A stretch of 64,000 nt of DNA from assembly GCF_016593255.1 (NCBI RefSeq), contig NZ_AP023212.1, positions 1,414,001-1,478,000 on the forward strand. Direction: 5' to 3'. Made by a program: the position numbers and the translations under genes. Positions 25,093-31,327 of this stretch are shown piece after piece. The notes beneath the pieces were generated by a model. That model saw only the letters and a list, made by a program, of their open reading frames with translations, was not told the DNA's origin and did not search any database. This stretch comes from Hydrogenimonas urashimensis (GTDB lineage Bacteria > Campylobacterota > Campylobacteria > Campylobacterales > Hydrogenimonadaceae). Numbering within the stretch: the first letter of the stretch is position 1; the number at the start of each line of letters is the position of its first letter.

Positions 25093-25731
25093 CTTACCAT
25101 CTACAGTTTTCACTGCCCCGTTTACGGGTTTGTGGTCTGGACCATCTCTTCACCATCTCAGGTGTTGCACGTATGGCCTCTACGGAACTCTGCGATAATC
25201 TTCAAGCAGTTTTACTCCCGCTTTCTGATTATTTCTCGGTGCTTCTACCCTCAAGGTGACAGATCTGTTGAATCGCTTTGGATCAAAATAGTAACATCGA
25301 TCCATCTGAGGCACATAGATACAATAAATATCTATCTCTTCTTTATTGACCGAATTCTCATGAATACCATGCCTGTCCGCCCATGAAGAACGGAAATGTA
25401 TGGTAACCGATCCTCTGCTGTCAACAGCTCTATATTTGACCTGTACCCTCTTGAATTGACCCTCTTTGTATATACAAAGATCGAATGGGGCATGTTCCGT
25501 TTGGGGCAGCAGGATCATATAACCCTGCTCAAACAGGTCGACTTGAGCCTTCAAAACACCTAAGTCGCCTTTGGTTTTGGTATGGTGCATACTACACAAC
25601 CTTTTGCGACTACAGATTTCCTCGGGGTTGCCATCAGCACGATCTGTTAAGGGTTCCCCGATACAGTGCAATCCACTCTATAGGTTCCGTTTCCCTATAG
25701 AGGCTCCTTTTTTCGTATGTAACAATAGCTA
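25093..25731 (-). other. Group I intron in tRNA-Arg(TCT)
   Basis: The intron follows a T in the exon and ends with G (AAG before the CTAAGCC exon). Group I core-like segments are visible in the RNA sense: an AAAAGGAGCC near the 5' end that could act as guide opposite the exon end GGCCTT, then ACCCTTAACAGATCG and GATGGCAACCCCG upstream of the reading frame, and GAAGAGATGGTCCAGACC near the 3' end, which resembles the P7/J8-7 consensus. The homing endonuclease gene sits in the middle. The exact helices need a covariance-model fold. Confidence 0.85.
25180..25590 (-). CDS. Intron-encoded PD-(D/E)XK homing endonuclease (I-Ssp6803I-like)
   Basis: A 136-residue protein starting MHHTKTKGDLGVLKAQ. The family (PDDEXK_5, prototype I-Ssp6803I from a cyanobacterial tRNA-fMet intron) cleaves intron-less alleles and so spreads the intron. 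The catalytic region reads APFDLCIYKEGQFKRVQVKYR split over residues 34-54: Asp37, then Gln50 and Lys52, the same D...QxK pattern as the prototype, where Gln replaces the usual Glu. EIDIYCIYVPQMDRCYYFDP and SVTLRVEAPRNNQ are further family features. The position where the family normally has a Glu in the first helix appears to be Val12. The frame extends upstream to 25671, but the homology begins at this ATG. Confidence 0.87.
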   Translation of the reverse strand: MHHTKTKGDLGVLKAQVDLFEQGYMILLPQTEHAPFDLCIYKEGQFKRVQVKYRAVDSRGSVTIHFRSSWADRHGIHENSVNKEEIDIYCIYVPQMDRCYYFDPKRFNRSVTLRVEAPRNNQKAGVKLLEDYRRVP

Positions 25732-25784
25732 AAGGCCGTTGCTCTATCCAGCTGAGCTATGGGCGCTCAAGTTTGGATTGACGG

Positions 25785-25861
25785 TGGCGCGCCCGGGAGG
25801 AGTCGAACCCCCAGCCTACGGATCCGAAGTCCGTCGCTCTATCCAATTGAGCTACGGGCGC
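25785..25861 (-). tRNA. tRNA-Arg(TCG)
   Basis: Complete 77-nt tRNA with CCA. The anticodon arm is CGGA-CTTCGGA-TCCG, giving anticodon TCG. Its acceptor and D arm (GCGCCCGTAGCTCAAT) closely match the split tRNA-Arg(TCT) next to it. Confidence 0.95.
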
Positions 25862-25894
25862 TGAAAATTGGGGTGTTTGCCTGGTTGTCAACGA

Positions 25895-25972
25895 TGGGGT
25901 GGATGATGGGAATCGAACCCACGACCTCCAGAGCCACAATCTGGCGCTCTAACCGACTGAGCTACACCCACC
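25895..25972 (-). tRNA. tRNA-His(GTG)
   Basis: Complete 78-nt tRNA with CCA. The anticodon arm is CCAGA-TTGTGGC-TCTGG. An extra 5' G (G-1) faces C73, as expected for histidine. Confidence 0.95.
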
Positions 25973-25987
25973 ATCTAAGACTTTGCG

Positions 25988-26065
25988 TGGTCGGGGTGAA
26001 AGGATTCGAACCTTCGACCCCCTGGTCCCAAACCAGGTGCGCTAACCAGGCTGCGCTACACCCCG
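25988..26065 (-). tRNA. tRNA-Pro(TGG)
   Basis: Complete 78-nt tRNA with CCA. The anticodon arm is CCTGG-TTTGGGA-CCAGG, giving anticodon TGG. It is the promoter-proximal gene of the Pro-His-Arg-Arg-Leu cluster. Confidence 0.95.
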
Positions 26066-26082
26066 TCCAAAAGTGGACTGCA

Positions 26083-26111
26083 ATTATAGTCAAAAAGCTT
26101 TTTGTTGTCAA
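26083..26111 (-). promoter_or_regulatory. Promoter of the Pro-His-Arg-Arg-Leu tRNA cluster
   Basis: On the minus strand TTGACA (26106-26111) and TATAAT (26083-26088) are separated by 17 nt, a perfect consensus sigma-70 promoter about 18 bp before tRNA-Pro. Confidence 0.85.
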
Positions 26112-26119
26112 CAAAATGG

Positions 26120-26125
26120 TATAAT
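26120..26125 (+). promoter_or_regulatory. Extended -10 promoter of the NSS transporter
   Basis: TGGTATAAT (box at 26120-26125) lies about 53 bp before the transporter start and is divergent from the tRNA promoter, with no clear -35 box. Confidence 0.6.
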
Positions 26126-26178
26126 TGTCGCTATTTTTCAGAAGCTGAATGAAGATAATATACAAAAGGCAGACAACG

Positions 26179-27525
26179 ATGAAAGTGGCACAGTTCAGTC
26201 GAATAGGATTCATCATGGCGGCTGCGGGTTCGGCGGTAGGCCTGGGCAATATCTGGAAATTCCCCTATATGACCGGAGAGTATGGGGGCGGGGCTTTCGT
26301 ACTGGTCTATCTCATCACAATCACTTTTGTCGGCTTTTCTGTCATGGTAGCCGAAATGCTTGTTGGCGCCCTGGGCCGGCTCGATACGGTCGGAAGCTTC
26401 GAGAAGCTGGCACCGCCGAATCAAAAGGGGTGGAAATATGCCGGTTTCATGGGCTTCAACGGTCTTATTATCATGACATTTTATTCCGTCGTCATCGGCT
26501 GGATTTTCTACTATCTTTTCGAAATCTTTTCGGGACTTCCGATTCAGACGGATCAGGCAAAAGCGGCTTTTGACGCGCTGGTGGGCGAGAAAGCGGGAAT
26601 CCAGATTTTCTGGCATACGGTCGCGGTTATCATCGTGGGATATATCGTCCACAAAGGGATCAAGGGCGGTATCGAAAAATTCAATCTGATTCTGATGCCA
26701 ACCCTGTTGCTGATTCTTTTCGGGATGCTGGCATACGCCATGACACTCGACGGCTTTTCGAAGGCTTGGGATTTCATGTTCGCGTCCGACTGGAGCAAGA
26801 TCAACTCCGAGGCGATCGTCCGGGCGGTGGGACACTCGTTTTTTACCCTCTCGCTCGGCATGGGGGCCATCATGACCTATGCCGCCTCTCTACCGAAAAA
26901 CGCCAGTATTACCAAAACCGCCTTTATCGTCACATTTATGGATACGCTGATCGCCCTGGTGGCGGGGCTTGTCATCTACAGCTTCCTCTTCCACGAAGGC
27001 GCACCCGCTGCCCAGGGGCCCGGTCTGGTCTTCATCTCGCTGCCGGTGGTTCTCTCCAACTTCGGCACGCTGGGCACGGTGCTCGCACTGCTCTTTTTCC
27101 TCGCCCTCGCTTTTGCGGGACTGACATCGGCCATATCGCTTGTCGAACCGGTGGTTCAGTACCTCATCGACCGTTTCGGCTGGACACGCCACAAAGCGGT
27201 CATTTTCTCTTCTTTGCTCTATTGGCTGGTGGGTATCGGCGCGCTGCTGAGCTACACGAAAGCGTGGGGCGCACTCTTCTCCATCGGCGGAAAGCCGCTT
27301 TTTGACATACTCGAATATACGACCGACTCGATTCTGCTGCCGCTGGGCGGATTGCTTATCGCGATTTTTGTAGGATATATCCTGCAGAAGGAGCGCGTTT
27401 ACGCCGCTCTCGAACACGAGATGGGAGAAAAATATTTCAATGTATGGCGTTTCAGCATACGCTACATCGCACCGATTGCGCTGGTTTTCATGATGCTGAA
27501 TCTGATGGGAATTTTGAACATATAA
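26179..27525 (+). CDS. Sodium-dependent transporter, NSS family
   Basis: A 448-residue neurotransmitter:sodium symporter homologue, probably importing an amino acid with Na+. The family signature AAAGSAVGLGNIWKFPY is at the start of helix 1, where Na+ and substrate bind, and EYGGGAFVLVYL follows. About eleven to twelve hydrophobic helices can be counted, ending in IALVFMMLNLMGIL, typical of the shorter bacterial NSS proteins. I place the start at the ATG with AAGG 9 nt upstream; an in-frame ATG ten codons earlier is possible. Substrate unknown. Confidence 0.93.
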   Translation: MKVAQFSRIGFIMAAAGSAVGLGNIWKFPYMTGEYGGGAFVLVYLITITFVGFSVMVAEMLVGALGRLDTVGSFEKLAPPNQKGWKYAGFMGFNGLIIMTFYSVVIGWIFYYLFEIFSGLPIQTDQAKAAFDALVGEKAGIQIFWHTVAVIIVGYIVHKGIKGGIEKFNLILMPTLLLILFGMLAYAMTLDGFSKAWDFMFASDWSKINSEAIVRAVGHSFFTLSLGMGAIMTYAASLPKNASITKTAFIVTFMDTLIALVAGLVIYSFLFHEGAPAAQGPGLVFISLPVVLSNFGTLGTVLALLFFLALAFAGLTSAISLVEPVVQYLIDRFGWTRHKAVIFSSLLYWLVGIGALLSYTKAWGALFSIGGKPLFDILEYTTDSILLPLGGLLIAIFVGYILQKERVYAALEHEMGEKYFNVWRFSIRYIAPIALVFMMLNLMGILNI

Positions 27526-27587
27526 AAATTCCCTTTCTTTTTATTGAATGGATTTGCGTAGGGGATGGGTCAAGCCATGCACTCGTC

Positions 27588-28031
27588 TCAGCGCATCAGG
27601 TAGGAGTCGTCGACGATTCTGTCGCTGTTTTGGATGGCAACGACAAAGAGCGTCAGCAGCCGTTTCAGCGCCTCGTTGAGCTCATCGTCCGGTTTGAGCT
27701 GCGTGATGGCGATGCGGTTTTTGCTGTTGTCGGCGCCGTGTTCTAGATGAATTCGCAGATTGTCGATCGCCTTCATCGTATTGGAAATTTCGGTATTTCC
27801 GTAAAGAAGCAGAAAATGTTTTTCCGCCAGTGGAATCAAATGATCGGTGCGGCGGCTGTGACGGTGGAACTTCTTTTCGAACTCCGGATCTTCGGAACGG
27901 TACATGACGATGGTCACAGGACTTCCGTAGCGCTTGAGCCGATAGAGCTCCCTGTCGACGCACCCTTTCGCGTCGCTTGATTCGATCCATCCGCTCAACT
28001 CGTTTTTGACATTCAGTCCATTAAAATGCAT
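27588..28031 (-). CDS. Degenerate GGDEF-like protein
   Basis: A 147-residue single-domain protein. ELYRLKRYGSPVTIVMYR is the usual opening of a GGDEF domain, and HSRRTDHLIPLAEKHFLLLYGNTE occupies the position where the catalytic loop would be. The GG(D/E)EF signature itself is absent. C-terminal NRIAITQLKPDDELNEALKR follows the expected secondary structure. It is therefore unlikely to make cyclic-di-GMP and may be a regulatory relic. It lies just downstream of thiG, about 40 bp away. Confidence 0.6.
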   Translation of the reverse strand: MHFNGLNVKNELSGWIESSDAKGCVDRELYRLKRYGSPVTIVMYRSEDPEFEKKFHRHSRRTDHLIPLAEKHFLLLYGNTEISNTMKAIDNLRIHLEHGADNSKNRIAITQLKPDDELNEALKRLLTLFVVAIQNSDRIVDDSYLMR

Positions 28032-28071
28032 CTCGTATCCTTTCTGCGCGACACAACGCTGCAGGACGGCA

Positions 28072-28851
28072 TCAGAACTGGATCATTCCTTCTGTCGGGC
28101 TCGACGCCGTCGCATAGGGGCGCTTGGGAATACGTCCCGCCAGATAACTCATGCGGCCTGCTATAACGGCATGTTTCATGGCTTCCGCCATGATGATCGG
28201 CTCTTTCGCCTGAGCGATGGCGGTATTGGTCAGTACCGCATCGGCACCGAGTTCCATGGCGGCAGCCGCATCGCTTGCCTGGCCGATTCCCGCATCGACG
28301 ACCACCGGCACACTGACCGCTTCGCGTACGAATACCACATTATACCGATTTTGCACGCCGAGTCCGCTTCCGATCGGTGCGGCGAGCGGCATGACGGCTG
28401 CGGCCCCCGCATCTTCGAGACGTTTCGCGATGATCGGATCATCGTTGGTATAGGCCATGACGGTGAACCCGTCTTTGGCCAGTACCTCGCACGCTTCGAT
28501 GGTTTCGACAACATCGGGATAGAGTGTTTTTTGAGTATCGCCGATCACTTCGAGTTTGATCAAATCGATCCCTGTCGCCTCACGAGTGAGCCTGAAAAGG
28601 GTGATGGCTTCTTCCGCCGTTGTACAGCCGGCGCTGTTGGGGAGAAATTTGACATTGGTGTCTTTGAAGTAATCCATCAGGTTCTCTTCGTCAGGATTGG
28701 TGATGTTGACACGCCGTACCGCCACCGTGATCATCTCGGCACCGCTTGCGAGCGTTGCATCCCTTGTTGTCTGAAAATCGGGATATTTACCGCTTCCAAC
28801 AATCAAACGGCTGGTGAATTCGTACCTGCCGATTTTTAAAATATCGCTCAT
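28072..28851 (-). CDS. thiG: Thiazole synthase ThiG
   Basis: A 259-residue TIM-barrel enzyme that forms the thiazole phosphate of thiamine from dehydroglycine, 1-deoxyxylulose-5-phosphate and ThiS thiocarboxylate. Family marks include [56 protein letters not shown] (Schiff-base Lys) and [21 protein letters not shown]. Full length. No thiS, thiF or thiH lies beside it, and no thiamine riboswitch is visible in the 100 bp upstream. Confidence 0.97.
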   Translation of the reverse strand: MSDILKIGRYEFTSRLIVGSGKYPDFQTTRDATLASGAEMITVAVRRVNITNPDEENLMDYFKDTNVKFLPNSAGCTTAEEAITLFRLTREATGIDLIKLEVIGDTQKTLYPDVVETIEACEVLAKDGFTVMAYTNDDPIIAKRLEDAGAAAVMPLAAPIGSGLGVQNRYNVVFVREAVSVPVVVDAGIGQASDAAAAMELGADAVLTNTAIAQAKEPIIMAEAMKHAVIAGRMSYLAGRIPKRPYATASSPTEGMIQF

Positions 28852-28926
28852 CGTGAGGAACTCCTGATTGTAATGTTCTTAGAAGATTTATAACATAGGG
28901 GGACTTGAAGAAAATTGAAAGCAGGC

Positions 28927-28955
28927 AAGCGAAGGGCCCAAAGGCCGCTTCGCTT
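28927..28955 (-). terminator. Hairpin at the end of hsp20
   Basis: On the minus strand AAGCGAAG and CTTCGCTT form a stem that also includes GGCC/GGCC pairs, overlapping the stop region. The following sequence is only moderately T-rich, so it may be a weak terminator or an mRNA-stabilising hairpin. Confidence 0.5.
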
Positions 28956-29394
28956 ACTTTACAGGAATCTCTTTGACCTCTTTTTCCTCTTTTTTCACTT
29001 TCGGCAACGTGATGCGCAATACACCCTCTTCCGTCTTCGCTTCGATGTTCTCTGCATCCACGTTTTCCGGCAGAGAGAAGGAGCGCATGAACTTGCCGTA
29101 GCTGGACTCTATCTTGTAGTAGTCCTCTTTTTTGACCTCTTTTTCGAACTTTCGTTCTCCGGAGATGGTCAATGTCCGTTTTTCAGAATCGACGTTGACT
29201 TTGATGTCCTCTTTTTTGACACCCGGCACATCGACTTCTATTACGTATGCATTTTCATCTTCGCGTGTGTTGACACTCGGAAGAAATGCGCTTACAGCCT
29301 CTTTTTCACCTTTTGCCGGGACTTCAACCGCTCCAAGCAGTCGTTTTTCCAGTTCCCGGATTTCAGCGAAAGGATCAAATCGTGTTACCAGCAT
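28954..29394 (-). CDS. Small heat-shock protein Hsp20
   Basis: A 146-residue alpha-crystallin-type chaperone that holds unfolding proteins. The alpha-crystallin domain spans about residues 45-135 with VPGVKKEDIKVNVD, LTISGERK and a C-terminal GVLRITLPKVKK. The N-terminus DPFAEIRELEKRLL is typical. AAGGAGG lies 6 nt before the ATG. A consensus promoter with a palindrome in its spacer stands upstream (separate entry), suggesting stress control. The gene end is immediately followed by a hairpin. Confidence 0.96.
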   Translation of the reverse strand: MLVTRFDPFAEIRELEKRLLGAVEVPAKGEKEAVSAFLPSVNTREDENAYVIEVDVPGVKKEDIKVNVDSEKRTLTISGERKFEKEVKKEDYYKIESSYGKFMRSFSLPENVDAENIEAKTEEGVLRITLPKVKKEEKEVKEIPVK

Positions 29395-29423
29395 GATAAC
29401 CTCCTTTTCAATGATTTTGCATA

Positions 29424-29453
29424 ATTATATCAAGTTGATACTGTTTTTGTCAA
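29424..29453 (-). promoter_or_regulatory. hsp20 promoter with palindromic operator candidate
   Basis: TTGACA (29448-29453) and TATAAT (29424-29429) are 18 nt apart on the minus strand. The 13-bp palindrome TATCAAGTTGATA (29428-29440) overlaps the spacer and the -10 box, a good position for a repressor. Confidence 0.7.
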
Positions 29454-29561
29454 GTTTTTTGCATTTTTATTGTTAAATATTTGCTTATGCTTGTATAAAC
29501 TATGCGGCAGCCAAGGGAAACTGCGGGCCATTTTGATACAATGCTTCAAAAAAGGATGGCG

Positions 29562-30257
29562 ATGACTGTTTTCATTACCGGAACCAATTCGGGTATCGGC
29601 AAGGCGCTCGCCGAAGAGTATCTAGCAGGCGGTGTTGCGGTTTACGGTGTCGGGAGGAGGAGCAAAGCGACGATTCGGCACGAAAATTTTCATTATCTTT
29701 CTCTCGATCTGCGGGCGACCGAGAGTATATCTGCCCATTTGCGGTTGTTTCTAAACCGGTTGGATGCGCTGCATCTGGTCATCCTCAACGCGGGTGTCCT
29801 CGGTGAGATCAAAGAGATGCGGCACACTTCTCTCTACGAACTCGAATCGGTCATGCTCACCAACGTCTGGGCGAACAAAGTCATTCTCGATACATTGATC
29901 ACGATGAATCTTTCCGTCAGGCAGATTGTGGGCATCTCATCCGGCGCTGCCGTCAACGCGAGCAAAGGATGGGGAAGCTATTCGCTTTCGAAATCGGCCC
30001 TCAACACGCTGTTAAAGCTCTACAGCCGGGAAATGGAGTCGACCCATATTACCGCACTCGCACCCGGTGTCGTGGATACACCGATGGTCAGACATATCAC
30101 GGAAAAGGTCGACGAAACCAAATACCCCTCCGCGAAACGCTTGAAGAATGGGCCCATCATGACACCGAAAGAGGCAGCGCAGCGGCTGATTGAGGCGTTC
30201 GAAAAAGTCAAAAAATATGAAAGCGGCAGTTTTCTGGATGTTCGGACGATGGAGTAG
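29562..30257 (+). CDS. Short-chain dehydrogenase/reductase
   Basis: A 231-residue SDR. The NAD(P)-binding motif is TGTNSGIGKALAEEY, followed by LVILNAGVLGE (NAG motif), VGISSGAA (catalytic Ser) and YSLSKSALN (catalytic Tyr-x-x-x-Lys), then APGVVDTPMV. It oxidises or reduces a hydroxyl/carbonyl, substrate unknown. I chose the ATG with AAGG 7 nt upstream. In-frame ATGs 6 and 21 nt earlier and one 60 nt upstream are less well placed. Confidence 0.9.
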   Translation: MTVFITGTNSGIGKALAEEYLAGGVAVYGVGRRSKATIRHENFHYLSLDLRATESISAHLRLFLNRLDALHLVILNAGVLGEIKEMRHTSLYELESVMLTNVWANKVILDTLITMNLSVRQIVGISSGAAVNASKGWGSYSLSKSALNTLLKLYSREMESTHITALAPGVVDTPMVRHITEKVDETKYPSAKRLKNGPIMTPKEAAQRLIEAFEKVKKYESGSFLDVRTME

Positions 30258-30290
30258 TTGAATGACATGGTATGAATGGGGGAGAAAAGA

Positions 30291-30394
30291 CTCCTCCCCA
30301 GATCCCTGCGGCACCCGGCGAGACAGGGTGGGCTGCTACGTTCCCGTCCTGACCCGTTGTCCTGCCAAGCCGTTGCACAGGTCTGAAGAGGAGC
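30291..30394 (-). ncRNA. ffs: Signal recognition particle RNA (4.5S type)
   Basis: The helix 8 signature GTCAGGACGGGAACGTAGCAGC is present in two abutting parts: GGTCAGGACGGGAA, then CGTAGCAGCCC. The long flanking hairpin pairs CTCCTC, CAGA and CCTGTGC on the 5' side with GCAGGG, TCTG and GAGGAG on the 3' side. A TCTTTTCT run directly after the stem would terminate transcription. The ~104-nt length fits the small bacterial SRP RNA that binds Ffh. The ends are estimated from the pairing. Confidence 0.88.
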
Positions 30395-30434
30395 GCTCAA
30401 ACCGCCCTGGCGGACTGAACGCTCGTCTACAGTA

Positions 30435-30524
30435 TGGCAGAGGGGAAGGGATTCGAACCCTCGGTAGGCGTAAACCTACACACGCGTTCCAGGCGTGCTC
30501 CTTCGACCACTCGGACACCCCTCT
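30435..30524 (-). tRNA. tRNA-Ser(GGA)
   Basis: Complete 90-nt class II tRNA with CCA. The anticodon arm is CACGC-CTGGAAC-GCGTG, so the anticodon is GGA; the long variable arm is GTAGGTTTACGCCTAC. Confidence 0.94.
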
Positions 30525-30605
30525 AGCGAGAATCGGGTTGTGAGCAGTGAGCTTTTTGGATGCTTTACTCGATACTCACGACTCAACACTCGTAACTTAT
30601 CTCTG

Positions 30606-30693
30606 TGGCCGGGGGACAGGGATTCGAACCCTGGGAGGTGTGACCCTCAACGGTTTTCAAGACCGCCGCTTTCGACCACTCAGCCATCCCCCG
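30606..30693 (-). tRNA. tRNA-Ser(TGA)
   Basis: Complete 88-nt class II tRNA with CCA. The anticodon arm is CGGT-CTTGAAA-ACCG, giving anticodon TGA; the variable arm is TGAGGGTCACACCTCC. Confidence 0.94.
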
Positions 30694-30715
30694 TCAACCT
30701 ACGAAAGCTCTCATC

Positions 30716-30791
30716 TGGAGGCGGCACCCGGAGTTGAACACGGGGATCACAGCCTTGCGGGGCTGCTGCCTTAGCACTTGGCTATACCGCC
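30716..30791 (-). tRNA. Aberrant tRNA-Cys-like gene, copy 1
   Basis: A 76-nt tRNA-like sequence with CCA. The acceptor GGCGGTA/TGCCGCC and D arm match those of tRNA-Cys, but the anticodon stem GCAGC/GCTGT encloses eight bases, CCCGCAAG, instead of seven; the alternative stem CAGCC/GGCTG leaves only six. GCA is the likely anticodon. The T arm has an extra T and a T loop TTCAACT in place of TTCGAAT. The same 76 nt occur again 176 bp away on the other side of a normal tRNA-Cys. Function is uncertain: it may be a specialised or a decaying tRNA. Confidence 0.65.
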
Positions 30792-30808
30792 ATATGAAAA
30801 TTGGATGT

Positions 30809-30882
30809 TGGAGGCGACACCCGGATTCGAACCGGGGATCAGGGCTTTGCAGGCCCGTGCCTTACCACTTGGCTATGTCGCC
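30809..30882 (-). tRNA. tRNA-Cys(GCA)
   Basis: Complete 74-nt canonical tRNA with CCA. The anticodon arm is GGGC-CTGCAAA-GCCC and the T arm is CCCGG-TTCGAAT-CCGGG. Confidence 0.95.
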
Positions 30883-30891
30883 GTATAAAAA

Positions 30892-30967
30892 TGGAGGCGG
30901 CACCCGGAGTTGAACACGGGGATCACAGCCTTGCGGGGCTGCTGCCTTAGCACTTGGCTATACCGCC
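30892..30967 (-). tRNA. Aberrant tRNA-Cys-like gene, copy 2
   Basis: Identical over all 76 nt to copy 1, including the eight-base anticodon loop CCCGCAAG and the bulged T arm. Exact identity of both copies suggests recent duplication, gene conversion or selection. Confidence 0.65.
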
Positions 30968-30978
30968 ACACCGAGAAT

Positions 30979-31065
30979 TGGTGCCCGGAGCCGGACTTGA
31001 ACCGGCACGAACAAATGTTCGAGGGATTTTAAGTCCCTTGCGTCTACCGATTCCGCCATCCGGGC
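30979..31065 (-). tRNA. tRNA-Leu(TAA)
   Basis: Complete 87-nt class II tRNA with CCA. The anticodon arm is GGGA-CTTAAAA-TCCC, so the anticodon is TAA; no intron is present. Confidence 0.95.
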
Positions 31066-31122
31066 AGAAAAATTTGTTCGGTTATCAAAACGATACAAAT
31101 TTCTGTGGATTTTCAAAACCTA

Positions 31123-31197
<75 letters not shown>

Positions 31198-31213
31198 ATG
31201 TTTTGGGACCGGT

Positions 31214-31242
31214 ATTATATCCCAAAATCTTTTTGATGTAAA
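31214..31242 (-). promoter_or_regulatory. Promoter of the Gly-Leu-Cys-Ser tRNA cluster
   Basis: TTTACA (31237-31242) and TATAAT (31214-31219) are 17 nt apart on the minus strand, 17 bp before tRNA-Gly. Confidence 0.8.
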
Positions 31243-31295
31243 GAGTCCCTTCACTGTTTTGGGTGTCCGAGCCGATGTTGTAAGGCTCTTTTCGA

Positions 31296-31301
31296 TACAA
31301 T
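31296..31301 (+). promoter_or_regulatory. -10 box of ilvD
   Basis: GATACAAT (box TACAAT) lies 26 bp before the ilvD start on the plus strand. A -35 element is not obvious. Confidence 0.45.
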
Positions 31302-31327
31302 TACCAAAAATTTTCGGAAGGATATTC

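Larger units (their letters stand above)
25051..25766 (-). tRNA. tRNA-Arg(TCT) interrupted by a group I intron
   Basis: The 5' exon (25732-25766, 35 nt) begins GCGCCCATAGCTCAGC and ends ...ACGGCCTT. The 3' exon (25051-25092, 42 nt) begins CTAAGCCGTAGG and ends with the T arm and encoded CCA. Joined, they give a normal 77-nt tRNA with anticodon stem ACGGC/GCCGT and loop CTTCTAA, hence anticodon TCT. The acceptor stem GCGCCCA/TGGGCGT forms with one G:T pair at the end. The 639-nt intervening sequence falls between anticodon positions 34 and 35, after a T and ending in G, as group I splicing requires. Confidence 0.9.

Noticed and set aside
25049-25250. First reading of the split tRNA-Arg as a decayed tRNA fragment
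   Set aside because: The missing 5' half is found intact at 25732-25766 and joins it perfectly, so an intron explains both pieces.
28852-28953. A thiamine riboswitch upstream of thiG
   Set aside because: The conserved CTGAGA and related core segments are absent from the short upstream region.
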